Below, piece by piece: positions 41,638 to 53,546 of a stretch of DNA of 64,000 nt. Position numbers and translations under genes: made by a program. The notes below the pieces were generated by a model, which ran no database searches, was not told the origin of the DNA, and saw nothing but the letters and a program-made list of their open reading frames with translations. The DNA lies in assembly GCA_964035015.1 (NCBI GenBank), contig OZ036002.1, positions 6,404,143-6,468,142 on the forward strand, in the 5' to 3' direction. The number at the start of each line of letters is the position of its first letter. Within the stretch, counting starts at the first letter, position 1. The stretch is from Corallium rubrum. Taxonomy: Eukaryota; Cnidaria; Anthozoa; Scleralcyonacea; Coralliidae.

Positions 41638-41869
41638 TCCCGTATATATAAACAAATGTCATATGATTTAATTTTACTTCCATCATTTTATTTATCTGAC
41701 CCACACAAATTAAAATTGGGAAATTTGGACACCAGTTTTCTCAGCGTGAACGCGATAGTAGTTGACTATGGCAAGTAACTTTTTTTTCTTTCTTGTAGTT
41801 AATAATTTATTTCACCCTCAGAGTGCATTTAGGGCCATTTATATTTTTTAACGTGAGAAGAGCGCTTCC

Positions 41870-42260
41870 AGTTTGACTCTACCAAACACCACAGGTTCTG
41901 CCGGGTACTCCGGTTTCCTCCAGCAGTAACACCGCTGGACTTCTAGGGAGAACAGTTTAGATATGACTGATAAGGTTATCCAGTATAAATAAAGCTAGTT
42001 TAGTCATTTTGTTTACTCTTGTTTCCTCCTGTAGTAACACTGAATGAATGCGGGACGGCCCTTACTGGACCTCTAGAGAGAACAGTTTAGATATGACTGA
42101 TAGGATTATCCAGTATAAATAAAGCTAGTTTAGTTTACTCTGGTTTCCTCCTGTAGTAGCACTGGACCAATGATAGATGGTCCTTACTGGACCTCTATGG
42201 AGAACAGTTTAGATATGACTGATAGGGTTATCCAGTATAAATAAATTTAGTTTAAAAATT
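41870..42260 (+). mobile_element. SINE-like composite with three tandem units, plus strand
   Basis: Three units sharing CCGGTTTCCTCC or CTGGTTTCCTCCTG, GTAACAC, GAGAACAGTTTAGATATGAC, and TTATCCAGTATAAATAAA. This is the opposite orientation to 38890-39415. Confidence 0.65.
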
Positions 42261-42385
42261 TCAGTTTAAAATGAACGTTCATAAATATATGATACGTAAC
42301 AAAATATGCCAAAACTACATGTAATATCTCCTTTGACAGCTACTAGTTTGTGTTTTGTTAAATTGTTGACTCCAGCTGACATTCT

Positions 42386-42514
42386 AATAAGCCATTTGCA
42401 CTATGACGTAAAATAGCGTTGGGCCTTGGTGATGATAAATGAGCATACTGGCAAAGCATTCTGGTTGTTGTAGTCACCCAACGTTATTTTACGTCATCAT
42501 GCAAGTGGCTTATT
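42386..42514. mobile_element. 129-bp hairpin MITE
   Basis: AATAAGCCATTTGCACTATG ACGTAAAATAGCGTTGGG at the left is inverted at the right. Each arm has a TGACGTAAAATA-type half-CRE. Confidence 0.8.
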
Positions 42515-42531
42515 GAGCTTTTTAAATTGCC

Positions 42532-42991
42532 TATGAAATGAAAATTAAGTTTGTCTTACTTGAAAGAACACTTAAAATGATAGAGTAACATCTTTTGACG
42601 TTTTTCGTTTCCTTGTTTCGTTCTTGAGATACTTGAGTTTGTTTGATATGCAAATTAAACATTTGTGCATAATGAGTTATTGAAAAAAGTTATATATCTT
42701 TGCTATTATCAAACCAAAATAATTCGAGGGAAGCACGTGCGTGTGTCTCGCCCAGAACACTAAACATGTAGATTTTCAAGTGATTATATTTGACAATAGC
42801 AAAGATATATAACGTTTTTCGATAACTCATTATGCACGTGTGACGTCGCAACATGCGACATTTACATCAAACAAACTGAAATATTTCAAGAACGAAGCAA
42901 GGAAACGAAAAACTGCAAAATATGTTACTCTATCATTTTAAATGTTCACTCAAATAAGACAAACTTAAGTTTCGTTTCATGTGCACTTTAA
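42532..42991. mobile_element. TTAA-flanked MITE, copy 3 (diverged)
   Basis: TTAAATTGCCTATGAAATGA at the left, complement of GTGCACTTTAA at the right. Arms of about 190 nt are inverted (AAAATGATAGAGTAACAT, TATATATCTTTGCTATT). Confidence 0.75.
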
Positions 42992-43107
42992 GGTAAAATA
43001 AAACCATTAATTGCCCACTACAGGTTACAGCAATGAGACGCCTATTTAAGCAAAAAGATTACCCGTTATATTATATAAAATTCTATTTATTTATTTATTT
43101 CTTGAAG

Positions 43108-43452
43108 CAGGGACGTAGCCAGGATTTTGAAAGGGGGGGGGGGGAGCGGAAATCAGAATAAATTTTTGGGGGGCATGCTCCTCCGGGAAATTTTGAAATC
43201 AATAGTCGTTGAAATGCCATTTCCTGGCTTTTGGAGGAAGATTTTACAGATCTAAAGGTTAAAAAACGTCATATAAAATACTCAAAACACGCAAACGTCA
43301 TGTAGATACTCAAAATGCATACACACAGTAGATTGAATACACTGTTTACAGTTTATTTCCTGACACAATTGATATTGCATCAGTTTTGTAGTTACATGTC
43401 TGTTATTTTATATCTAAAGGGAGGAGCCGCGGCTCCCCTGGCTACGTCCCTG
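43108..43452. mobile_element. hAT-type MITE
   Basis: Ends CAGGGACGTAGCCAGG and CCTGGCTACGTCCCTG are inverted repeats, flanked by the 8-bp near-duplicates TCTTGAAG and TCTTGAAA. A G tract follows the left end. Related to 54595-54700 and to the GGCGTAGCCAGGG at 47980. Confidence 0.85.
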
Positions 43453-43513
43453 TCTTGAAACCCTAATCAATTCCAAAATACCCACTATATATAGTTCACT
43501 GTGAACTCGATTG

Positions 43514-43519
43514 TTTATT
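43514..43519 (-). terminator. Polyadenylation signal of the protease gene
   Basis: AATAAA on the minus strand immediately after the stop codon, implying a very short 3' UTR. Confidence 0.6.
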
Positions 43520-46500
43520 TTAACAGTCAATCTTCGTCACTTCTTTGATCCATTTCTTAAAGCGAGAAACTCTTGTGTACACGCCATATTTATAAGCAAT
43601 GGCGCAAGCATCATGTCCAAATGACGAGATCCCATGAAGATACCACTTGCCTTTTCCTTCACACAATAATGGACCTAGTGGGTTATATTACAGAGAGAGA
43701 AAAATACTTCAAAAACCCATTAATAGTTCATGAGGAAAACACCAAGAAAATTGGTACCCTGTCCGTGGTAAAAAAATCCTGGTGATAAAAAATCCTCCTG
43801 ATTTACATAAACTTTAGCTTTAATTCAGTTCTTGACTTAGACAACGTTTTTTAAAATGAATGCGCCAGTGAATTTACCAAATTACTATTGTTGTTGCTAG
43901 TGTTGATGTTGTTGCTGGGTCGTTTTTGAAACTATTCAAAACGCTCATAGTGCCGTTGTGTTTTATTGCTTTGTGTTTTATGTCCGATAAAGCACTGCTG
44001 CATGTTAAATACTACATAAATACACAAATCAAGAGTAGCGAAAACGGGAGACACCATTTTTCTCGATTAAAGTGCCTTTTTTTTCTGACTGAAAGTGCCC
44101 TAAATCTTCACTGTGCATTGCTGAATTTTATCATTAAATGCAAAATATTCTTAGTAATCTTCAAGAATTTATCCTAATACCTCCACTATCTCCTTCGCAA
44201 GTGTCTCTTCCTCCTTGCTCAAACCCAGCACACACCATATTATCTGTGATGACACCGCCATATGACGGGCCCTGGTTACACTTCTCTCTCGAAACTAGAG
44301 GAACGGCAGCATGAAGCAGCCGAGGTTCTGTGGGAGCATGAAGTTTTTTATTTCCCCAACCAGCTATGTAACAGTTTTTACCTAAATCAAAATAGAACTA
44401 AAGTTTTAGTCTACAAGCTGTACAAGATATACTATTTTAAATATTCATTTTAAATATTTATCATATCCCGAACCCGGGAGAAAGGCCGAAGCTTGTGACG
44501 AGGATGCTAATCTCGCCTTGCACGGAGTCGACCACTTACACGTGAAAGTATTTTTATCCAGTATTTCGAAAACATTTTTGACATTGCGTTTTTGTTTGTG
44601 CGTCAACATGTTGTGACATCATAGCGGTCATGAAGGAAGTTGTGACGTCATAGCGGTCATGAAGGAAGTTGTGACGTCATAGCGCGGTCATGAAGGGAGT
44701 TGTGACATAGCGGTCGTGGAGAAATTTGTGACGTCATAGTGGTCATGGGAGAAGTCGTGACGTCAGTGGTCACGAAGGAAGTCGTGACGTCATAGCGGTC
44801 ATGAAGGAAGTTGTGACGTCATAGCAGTCATGAAGGAAGTTGTGACGTCATAGCACACTGCCTGTATGTGGAACTTAACTTTTAAACCTAAATATAACCT
44901 TGGTAACTTTACTTACCAGCAATAAATTCATCAACGCCAGAATCGATGCAAACCGGAGATGTTCGTGCATCAATTTTTGCTGCCGTACTTAGTTCCATTA
45001 AAGCAATATCGTGTTCAGCATAAAGAGCTATTTTACCAGTCACATTGTGCTTGCCCACACCAATTCCGAACGACGGATTGGATAATACTCTTGAAATTGG
45101 AATGTCTTGCTCAAAACCATCTTTCGTGTTAAGATCATGTTCTCCTGACCGAACCTAAAGAAGAAATTTGAGACAGTCTTTCATTCTATGAATTCTTCAA
45201 TTCTACGAATTATTTAATTCTGTCAGTTTTTTAATTCTATGAATTCTTTAATTCTACGACGCTTTTTTAATTCTGTGAATTGTTTAATTCTACGAATTAT
45301 TTTATTTTACGAATTGTGTTATTTTATGAATTATTCAATTTTACGAATTCTTCAATTTTATGAATTATTTAATTCTACGAATTGTTTAATTCAATGAATT
45401 CTTACGGAGAACGTCTGTGGAAGCGCGTTTGCACAATGAGCAGCCGTGGCTATCCATTTATCCGAAAGAAGTGTTGCGCCACATTTAAAATACGGTTTGG
45501 GATTCGGTCCTCCTGGGATGTGAAAAAGTGCGACCATCCACGGCCATTCTCCTGCAACAGCTTCTTGTCCTCCAACGATTCTCTTGCTCGAGTAAATCGT
45601 AGCAGGCTTCTTACCACAGTCGACGTTTACTAAAGGCCAATGAAATCAAAATCAGAGAAAACTGGATTGTTTTTCTGTCTGTCTGTCTGTTTTATTAAAT
45701 TTATAAAGTGGTATTGAAAAGGTTAAATATGTAAATATATGTGCATGTTTCAGTATGGCATATAAGTACCCTAGAAGTCGTTAACGCGATTCAAAAGAAG
45801 TACAATTAGATGGTCTTTGCTAAACATAAATACATTTAAAGTGTCTATGAAGTGAAAAATTCGTTGGCATTTTTGTTGTTTTATTGTACAGAGAAGCATG
45901 ACAGAAGCACTTACTGAAAATTTCAAGAGAATCTGATGCGTAGTTTTCGCGCTATCAACTCTCAAAATTTGCCGTGGATAGTTTGTTTTGGGGAAATTTG
46001 GGCTTCTTGGTAACAATGCCTTATGACGTACGCAGATGGATCATTAATAGTGAAATCTATTGTTCTTATGCATAGTTGTCCATCTGCGTACGTCATATAT
46101 AAGCATTGTTTCCGAAAGCCCAATTTTTCCTCCAAGAACGAACTAGCCATGGCAAACTTTGAGAGTTAATTGCGCGAAAACTACGTATCAGATTCTCTTG
46201 AAATTTTCAGTGAATGCTCCTGCCATGCTCCTCTGTACAATAAAACAACAAAAATTCCAACGAATTTTTTATTTCATGGACACTTTAAGCTACAAAGTTT
46301 AGACGTTTCGGCTGAGATTTCATTCATCAGTGAATGCCAAACTAAAGCATGATCAACATCATGACTAAAACAAGACGGTGCATGTATATTCTTACTCTGT
46401 TTCAAGGTGAGGCAATATTCGGGCGACATTTTTCTTCAACTTGCAACACAACTTTAAAGTTGCGTTGCAAGTTGAAAAGCGTTCAGTGTTGCACGTCTTC

Positions 46501-47544
46501 CCACCTTAAATATTGTCACGCAGCAATGATTTTGTTGCAAGTTGAAAAAAATTGTTCAAAAAAGTAGACTCCAGTTCTACTTGTTGCAACATGCTGATTC
46601 AACTTGCAACAAAATCATTGTTGCATGACAATGTTTAAGCTAAGGTGGGTGGCATAATACGTGCAACAACGCTTTTCAACTTGCAACACCGCATTACTTC
46701 ACCTTTAAAGTGAAAAACGGGTCAAATTTCCTTATTATAAACTGAGCCACCGCGACACTTGTGGATATATTTCTTAAAATAACATAGAAATGGAGTCACC
46801 ACACAAGGTGGATAAAAGCGTTTACTAATGACTAAAACTAAGTCGTAAAGTTGCATTCTCAATAAACATGTTTACACTTTTTTGAGTCGCCGTTGTTATG
46901 TATTTAAACATAATTTACAGTATAACAATTGCATTTTACAGGGCTGTAGTGGACTATATGTAAGTGCCACGGCGGGTTGTGATCATAGAAATAATAGTAT
47001 AATATTTCTATGGTTGTGACACTCGGTTCACGCCGAAAGCGCGACAAACGTCTAGGGGGATTAGAAATCTGGAATCTCTGAAATGCCATTTTATGCATTT
47101 TCAATATCAAACACGGATTTTAAATGGTGGTTCTGGCACGTTAATTCTGCCTTGCGTGGCGACCGCTACGGCCCTGTTTTATACTATTCGACGTACAACA
47201 TTAAGACCGTTGATATAAAATTACGAAAACCGCAAGAAACCGAGACAAAACATAGAATCAACAATACAGGTATAGTATCTGGACACCAAAAAGAAAAGTT
47301 TCTAAAATGTCGGGGAATACAAAATATCCAAAGATATAACTATATATATTTTTTAAATCTACAAACAACAAGTATATATAGATAATATATAAAATACTAT
47401 GATATTTGATTTATGAAGTTAGTAACTTTGATCTCTCGAAGACTATGGCTATATACAATATATATAGATACCTGCATTGTTGTATTTTATGTAAGACAAT
47501 AAGGCAAACAGAATCAAGTAAATAATTCGCAGTAAGTTCTCCAT
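43520..47544 (-). CDS. Secreted trypsin-like serine protease (S1 family)
   Basis: Complete five-exon CDS on the minus strand: 47544-47472, 45629-45406, 45154-44917, 44327-44181, 43674-43520, all GT..AG with consistent phases, 278 aa. Exon 1 encodes a signal peptide (MENLLRIIYLILFALLSY). A short propeptide with Cys29 leads to the activation site KR|IVGG (Arg41/Ile42). Catalytic residues are His89 (TAAHC), Asp148 (HDIALMEL) and Ser226 (GDSGGP). Asp220, six residues before the serine, is the position-189 equivalent and predicts cleavage after Arg or Lys. The C-terminal GVYTRVSRFKKWI is typical. It would be secreted as a zymogen; the substrate is unknown. It lies within the bZIP cluster on the same strand. 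Confidence 0.92.
43690..43960 (-). repeat. Dispersed repeat (GATGAAACACTCC family), inverted partial copy
   Basis: TTCATGAGGAAAACACCAAG, AATCCTCCTGATTTACATAA ACTTTAGCTTT and GTCGTTTTTGAAACTATTCA are the complements of motifs at 10380-10560 and 30760-30935. It falls in protease intron 4. Confidence 0.65.
44613..44857 (+). repeat. 29-bp minisatellite carrying seven perfect CREs
   Basis: Nine units of GTGACGTCATAGCGGTCATG AAGGAAGTT. Perfect TGACGTCA occurs at 44643, 44672, 44729, 44758, 44785, 44814 and 44843; the other two units are mutated or truncated. It sits in protease intron 3, between the bZIP genes. TGACGTCA is the consensus for CREB/ATF dimers and is bound by ATF3/JDP2 family members. 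Confidence 0.9.
45170..45402 (+). repeat. AATTCTACGAATT-type minisatellite
   Basis: About 14 units of TTTAATTCTACGAATTA with point variants, ending at the donor site of protease exon 2. Confidence 0.85.
45836..46288. mobile_element. TTAA-flanked MITE, copy 4
   Basis: TTAAAGTGTCTATGAAGTGA at the left, TGGACACTTTAA at the right, with nearly full-length inverted arms. Strongly similar to 32663-33111, including ATGACGTACGCA near the centre. In protease intron 1. Confidence 0.8.
46404..46706. mobile_element. Foldback MITE rich in CAACTTGCAAC
   Basis: AAGGTGAGGCAAT..TTCAACTTGCAAC at the left and its complement at the right, with TTGCAAGTTGAA and TTCAACTTGCAAC occurring six times. In protease intron 1. 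Confidence 0.7.
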
Positions 47545-47761
47545 TGTATATATAAACTAACAAAGTTTCATATGATCCAATGATGTTCTCTATAGTAGGT
47601 TTTATTATACTGACTATATTTTTAGAGGATTACGTCCTTGGCTTTCTGCTGGTGACCACAATTGAACTGATTGCTCATCGCTGCGGTTCATCGAAACGAG
47701 AAAGACTTAGGAGTAGTACTGTTTCCAACATTGTTTAGACATATAATAGGGACTTTGAGAT

Positions 47762-47971
47762 CTACGAGTCCAGTAGACTTGCTCCAAATCTGCCTCTTGT
47801 TGTTTCGAGACTCGCCCGCTTTTCTTCCCGTGGCCGACCGCCTTTTATATTCGCCATTTTGCTTGCCCGCGTTGCGACTTTTCACACGTACACCTTTAAA
47901 TCAAAACATAACCCATCTCGAAACAAAGCCGTCTCGAAACAACAAGAGGCAGACTTGGAGCAAGTCTACGA
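47762..47971. mobile_element. Foldback repeat upstream of the protease
   Basis: TAGACTTGCTCCAAATCTGC CTCTTGTTGTTTCGAGA at 47775-47811 is inverted at 47934-47970. It is followed by GGCGTAGCCAGGG and two G tracts at 47990-48065. Confidence 0.7.
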
Positions 47972-48065
47972 GTCCAGTGGCGTAGCCAGGGGGGGGGGGG
48001 GGCGACCGCCCAATGGTCTCCAAGACCGTTTAAATCCGTTGAGAAATTTGTAGGGGGGGGGGGGT

Positions 48066-48890
48066 ACACTGTTTTAAGGCCAAGTGAGTAGAGCCTAGTA
48101 ATGTGTTATATATTTAGCAGGCATGCATAAAACCGCCTTAATTAGCCAAGACAAAAGCAAAAGGTCGCTTCGCTCGAAAAATATCGCCTAGTGGAAAACA
48201 TTATTTAAATTAGCCAAGACAAAAGAAAAATGTCGAGTCGGTCGACAAATGTCGCCTAGTGGAAAACCGCCTTAAAATCTTCACATAAACTTTCGAATCT
48301 TCGCAACTTACTCTCGTGTTTGCATCAGACTACGTAATAAACGTCATGATGACCATTTTCAATTTCATATATTTAAGCTCCAATTCCCGTTTTATATTTC
48401 CTATTTTATGAAAAAAAAGCCAACAAGGAACCACAACAAATCGAAAATTATATACACCTCTTTATTAACTAAAATCTGTGCTAAAATATACAACATAATT
48501 TTATTGTTCTTTTTATGGAACTTCCTTTCAAATATCAAACTATATTTATATATACACCAAGGCCGTGCCTTGATTTGGAAATACATCCCCTTTTATGAAA
48601 AACTCTGGTATTCGTGATTCAGGGACCGTTGTTATGGGATACCGCATGGTTTTTCCCATTGATTTGATTGATCTATTTTAAAGCCGATATATGTAAACCA
48701 TATACAGCAATACAGCATGAACACACTGCGGTCACCCAAGTAACCATCACACGCCCAAATAACTTATTAGCAAGCCTTACTCTTTAATACCACTTCCCTC
48801 GGAGAATATCAACTAGCATTCAAGACTAGCATGGATTAATTGAAAGCATGCCATTGCCAACTTTCCTAATGTTATTTTTCCTCAAACATC
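48066..48890. other. Intergenic, no gene seen
   Basis: Contains a direct repeat (TTAGCCAAGACAAAAG..ATGTCGCCTAGTGGAAAA) at about 48139-48200 and 48213-48270. The paired short frames at 48401-48617 are AT-rich chance frames. Confidence 0.4.
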
Positions 48891-51800
48891 TCAAGTTTCT
48901 TGGCTATTCTCTTTGTTTTCTCCGTGAAGATTGCTTGGTTTTCGTTCTTTTTTACACGCGTGAGTTTTCAACATTCTCTCGAGTTCTTCTTTCTGAACTT
49001 TGAGATCTTCAATCTCTTTCTCTAGGTCTTCATTGCTGTCCGAAATCTGTTCTGTAATCTAAAAGAAATTGAACAAAAACGGTACGTCATAGGCAGGCTT
49101 ATTTGAAGTCAACAATCGAAATATAAATCGAAATATAGTAAGGTTAGATATACTGCCGAAACAGAGAACGTAGGAGTCTAACGTTTCTCTCTGACGAAGG
49201 GCCTTCGCTCGAAACGTTAGACTCCTACGTTCTCTGTTTCGGCAGTATATCTAACCTTACTATATTTCGATTGTTGTTTCTAACTAATCTGGCTGCGTCA
49301 AAATCCGTATTAGCGCAATGTCTAGGATATCTTAATAATCTTAAACAGTGGAATCGCGTAACCGACCACCATGCATGTAGTCACAGGCAAGAGTTTTTTG
49401 CCCTTATGAAAGGCTTTCTAAGGAGGTAGTCGGTGTAATAAAAGTAGTCAGTGTTGCGTAGGCAGTGTTGAAATACAGATCGAAATATAGTAACCGGGTT
49501 TGAACGTAGTTTTTCTAACGTTTCGAGCGAAGGCCCTTCGTCAGAGAGAAACGTAAAGTCAGTGCATGTAGTGCCTTTCTGATGAAAGGCCTTCGCTCGA
49601 AACGTTACAAAACTACATTCAATAATTTCCGTAGTCGTTGTATATAGGTTCAGTTGTACAATACATATATAGATGGTCAGTGACTGATACAAGGCTGTAT
49701 TGATATTACAATCGAAATATAGTAAGGTTAGATATACTGCCGAAACAGAGAACGTAGGAGTCTAACGTTTCGAGCGAACCGAAGGCCCTTCGTCAGAGAG
49801 AAACGTGAGTTAAGTAATATTTGGAAGAACTGCTGACTTGCTCTGTTGGCAAATCTTTGTGAAAACAGTTTTTGTTTTATTCTTGTGAACAATGACAGTG
49901 CGATATTTATCATTTCATCCCGCAGAGAACAACCCTAAAATCTTAATGTTTACTATTAAACTGTATCGTAAACATCATCAAAAACATTTTACATCCCTCC
50001 GCTAATCACCCGCCGTCTCATCAACAACCAGCACTACTAAGCTAAAAGCTTGTTGTATAAGTGTTTCCTGATCTGGCCAAAAACGAGGATCTTTCCCCCC
50101 ACTTTGCTCTTTATGACGACACACGATTTTACTTGTGAAACTCAAGGGAAACCCCTCAACCATTATGTCTTATTAAAGTGCTTTATAACGCCCACATTTG
50201 GGTGAGGTTGGGAATGCAGTTGACCAAATACAAGCATGGTTTAATATTACAGAAACATCTATTTAAATATTAAGGAATTCGAATTCAATTCTAATTTGAA
50301 ACAAGCTTTCATATTTTATAAAGACATGAGTCAACGAAGATAATTTTATTGTAGTGCCATGACGTTGAATCAACTGCTAACAGTTAGCTATTTTATGAAG
50401 CTGAATAAATTAAACCAAAAAATGCCCACAATTCGACAATGAAAAGGTTATGTTATACTGTTTAATAAGACTTTCATTATATCCAGGAACATTTTAGAGT
50501 ACAGGAAGGAACCTTTTACTCTGGCTAACCCCAGACAATTTGGCTTGTCAAGGGAAAATCCTCTTAAGAGAAATCTCAAGTAACCATTTGACTACTGAAT
50601 TAGCCATGGATAAATTCGGTCTTTGATAATATGCAATTTTAATATTTTACTTTGGCTGACACAGGTCACATTTTAACATTTTGATTATATGACCAAGCAT
50701 AATAGTGTACAACTTTTTGCATCACAGATTTACAAAGAATGTGATTCTGACATTCATAGTCTGATATTGGTCTGAGATATTTGCCAATCCCATATATATT
50801 TCAACATCAATCTTCAACCAAACTCACCAACCCACATTTGAATTCTATATTTTACCTACACTAAGTCTCAAAAGGTATATATATATATATATATATGTGT
50901 GTATTTATCACAGTAAAGTTATATATAATATAAATAGCTATATATAATATAAATAGCAAAACCATACAACGCATTTCTGACTGATGATCGAGGTCCCCCA
51001 AATGTGGGTTAAAAGAATTCCAGGTATTCGTAAAATGCTAATTGAAGTGGGTGTCTAGTGGGTGTCCAAATATACACTGGGTGACCTCAGCTTTGTCAAA
51101 ATGATCTGGAACAAATGGATTTCCCTACAGTAGTATTCCTCATTCTTAATTGTTTATAAGAGATGTGTGACACAGTGATAACACAACCTTTCCTAAGACT
51201 AAAATCTAGACAGATTATACAGAAAATGTACTGCGTATGTAGATGGTGTGTCTGTGATTCAAACTTCAAAGCCAACAGATTCAAATATGAAAAACGGATG
51301 TTTTAAGTACATCAATTCTAGACAAGTGGGGTAGGACAGCACTCAGGAAACATTTGGCTTAGGCAAGCCCAGGGAGCTTGAGAGTATAAATGGTCACATT
51401 TGTTTCAGTCTTTACCTGTTCTAACTCAGATATATGTTGCTTTCTTCTCTGTCGACAACGAAAAGCTGCCACCTTGTTTCGTTCTCTTCTCAAACGTCTC
51501 TTCTCTTCCTCTTCTGGTGTAAGCTAGTATAAAAAAATATTATTACATTATTGTGAGTTTATGCTAGAACATTTTTCACACTTCAGTGCCTTGTGTGGAT
51601 ACCATCTTCAGAGCAACAACAATATTCAAACCAATCATACATATGTTAGATTCCAAACTTTTACCAAATAAAATTGTCTATCATTATTTGGGATGTGATT
51701 GCATATATATTTTATATATAATTTCAATGGGAGGGGTGCCTTGCATCGTGAGTTATCGAGTCCTATCTGAACGGTTGGGAAAAAAATAATAAAATGTGTT

Positions 51801-53546
51801 TATTTTTTCAATTATTTTAATATTTAGGCTAGGCTGGTTAAGGGTTTACCCTTAAGTTAAATAATTTGTTCCAAATATAAACAAAAATTTTGCAAAACTA
51901 TAAACTAGGACAAAACAGGATGAAAAGGTGAACACAGATTACCCAAATGGGAAGAGTACTACCGTACTAGTGACGTATTTCCGATTTTACTTCCGTTTCC
52001 GTAATTCCATTCATTTGATACTCAATTAGAACAACAAACTAAAGTGGGCACTGATGAGAAATGACAATATGCCACAGAAAACGTATCCCAATTTTGGGGT
52101 GAACAATAAGTGTGAGTTTTCTATAATTACGCAACCAAATTTATCTTGAGTTTTTTTAGTAAAACATAGCTCAATTTTGACGAAGCTAAACTACGTTTAT
52201 ATCATTAAACAGTAGCGTGCTGCGTAGGCAGTGTAGAAACAACAATCGAAATATAGTAAGGTTAGATACAGTATACTGCCGAAACAGAGAACGTAGGAGT
52301 CGAGCGAAGGCCCTTCGTCAGAGAGAAACGTTTCTCTCTGTCGAAGGGCCTTCGCTCGAAACGTTAGAGCGAAGGCCCTTCGTCAGAGAGAAACGTTTCT
52401 CTCTGTCGAAGGGCCTTCGCTCGAAACGTTAGACTCCTACGTTCTCTGTTTCGGCAGTATATCTAACCTTACTATATTTTGATCCCTATCATACCTTGTC
52501 AGATTTCGGTCTTTTGGTCTCAATTTCAGGTAATTCATCTAATCCCTTTGCACGTCGTTTGATTCGGATCGCATCACGGAGTTCCTTCTTTACTTCATCC
52601 TTGGGTTGTATTAAAAATCCTGATTCTGAGGCACCAGGACTGTTCGGTGGCGAGCTGCCTGCTTCACTTGAAGTCTGCAATGAATTTTATACAACAAGAA
52701 ATAATAATATGCTGTTATATAATAAGCTGTTATGCTCAAAATAGGCAATAGAAATAGCTTGAAGATCTATTTGCATTGAACAATAAGGAACATATTCTCG
52801 ATCAGATATCGAAATTCGTGAGGAACAGTTTCTTTATAGCACTACTCTTTACAATATGTTTCAATATCTCTAATATTGAATATAAAATTGCATTTTCACA
52901 ATTTTATTTTACTGATCTGTAACAAAAAACCCTTTATACAAAGAACCTCTGACAAAGAACAGCTACCAAACCTTGAATTGTCATGGTTAATATTTATATA
53001 AAATAACGTCGAACACTATCCAGCAACATTACAAATCAATGTAGCAATTCGACAGTTCTCGACTCATAATTGCAACATATTGTAACAATTTAGCGAGATT
53101 TATATTCCACGATATTTTAGTTTGGAAAAAGATTTTCAGGATTTTAATAGGACCTTGAATATCCTTTACTAGAAGCTTTACTTCTCATTTCTTGATCTGT
53201 TGTTATACTGTATTACAGTATTCAATTCAATATTTTAGCGTATATCGAAAAGGAAACTGTCTCTGCTTAGTTTAACAGACCTTCCTCAAGAAATCTAATA
53301 AATTACGGTACGAAATTCACAACTGGTCTATTACAAGAATGACGTTCAACTGGAATCAAGGCGACTGTCGTCTGAAATTTTACCGTTCGATGCTGTCACG
53401 TGTACTTGTGTTCATGCCTCAGCGTGGTTACAGAATGTAAGGTAAATTCTACTTTTAAAATCTAGATATAATACCTATCAAATACTCACCGATGAAATTT
53501 CTCCATCAGCTGCTTGAACAACCATACTATATGAACGCCAAGCCAT
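48891..53546 (-). CDS. FOS-like bZIP transcription factor (gene 3)
   Basis: Complete minus-strand CDS: 53546-53490 (19 codons), 52674-52495 (60), 51523-51416 (36), 49058-48891 (56 with stop); all introns phase 0; 170 aa. Exon 1 reads MAWRSYSMVVQAADGE. Exon 2 is Ser/Pro rich, then has VKKELRDAIRIKRRAKGL and PKSDK. Exon 3 begins LTPEEEEKRRLRRERNKVAA, very close to the vertebrate FOS signature, with FRCRQRRK completing the basic region. The zipper has leucine or isoleucine every seventh residue and ends LERMLKTHAC. It would pair with a JUN-type partner and bind AP-1/CRE sites. It lacks the long C-terminal activation region of vertebrate FOS. The basic-region exon is 108 nt, as in genes 1 and 2. 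Phe instead of Ala/Ser in NKVAAFRCR is unusual for FOS. Confidence 0.9.
49129..49270. mobile_element. Hairpin repeat (CGAAACGTTAGACTCC family), copy 1
   Basis: CGAAATATAGTAAGGTTAGA TATACTGCCGAAACAGAGAACGTAGGAGTCTAACGTTTC is inverted without obvious mismatch at the right end, around GACGAAGGGCCTTCG. Confidence 0.85.
49480..49815. repeat. Hairpin repeat family, copies 2 and 3
   Basis: 49480-49620 carries AACGTTTCGAGCGAAGGCCC TTCGTCAGAGAGAAACG and an inverted GAAAGGCCTTCGCTCGAAACGTTA. 49709-49806 carries the left half of the hairpin with a CGAACCGAAGG variant. All lie in the last intron of the FOS-like gene. Confidence 0.8.
49816..51415. other. Remainder of the last intron of the FOS-like gene
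   Basis: No other gene seen. A (TA)n run lies at about 50876-50896, and TATATATAATATAAATAGC is duplicated near 50920-50958. Confidence 0.4.
52243..52484. repeat. Hairpin repeat family, copy 4, internally duplicated
   Basis: Outer arms as in copy 1. Inside, GAGCGAAGGCCCTTCGTCAG AGAGAAACGTTTCTCTCTGTCGAAGGGCCTTCGCTCGAAACGTTA occurs twice in tandem, so the hairpin core has been duplicated. It ends 10 nt from exon 2 of the FOS-like gene. Confidence 0.85.
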
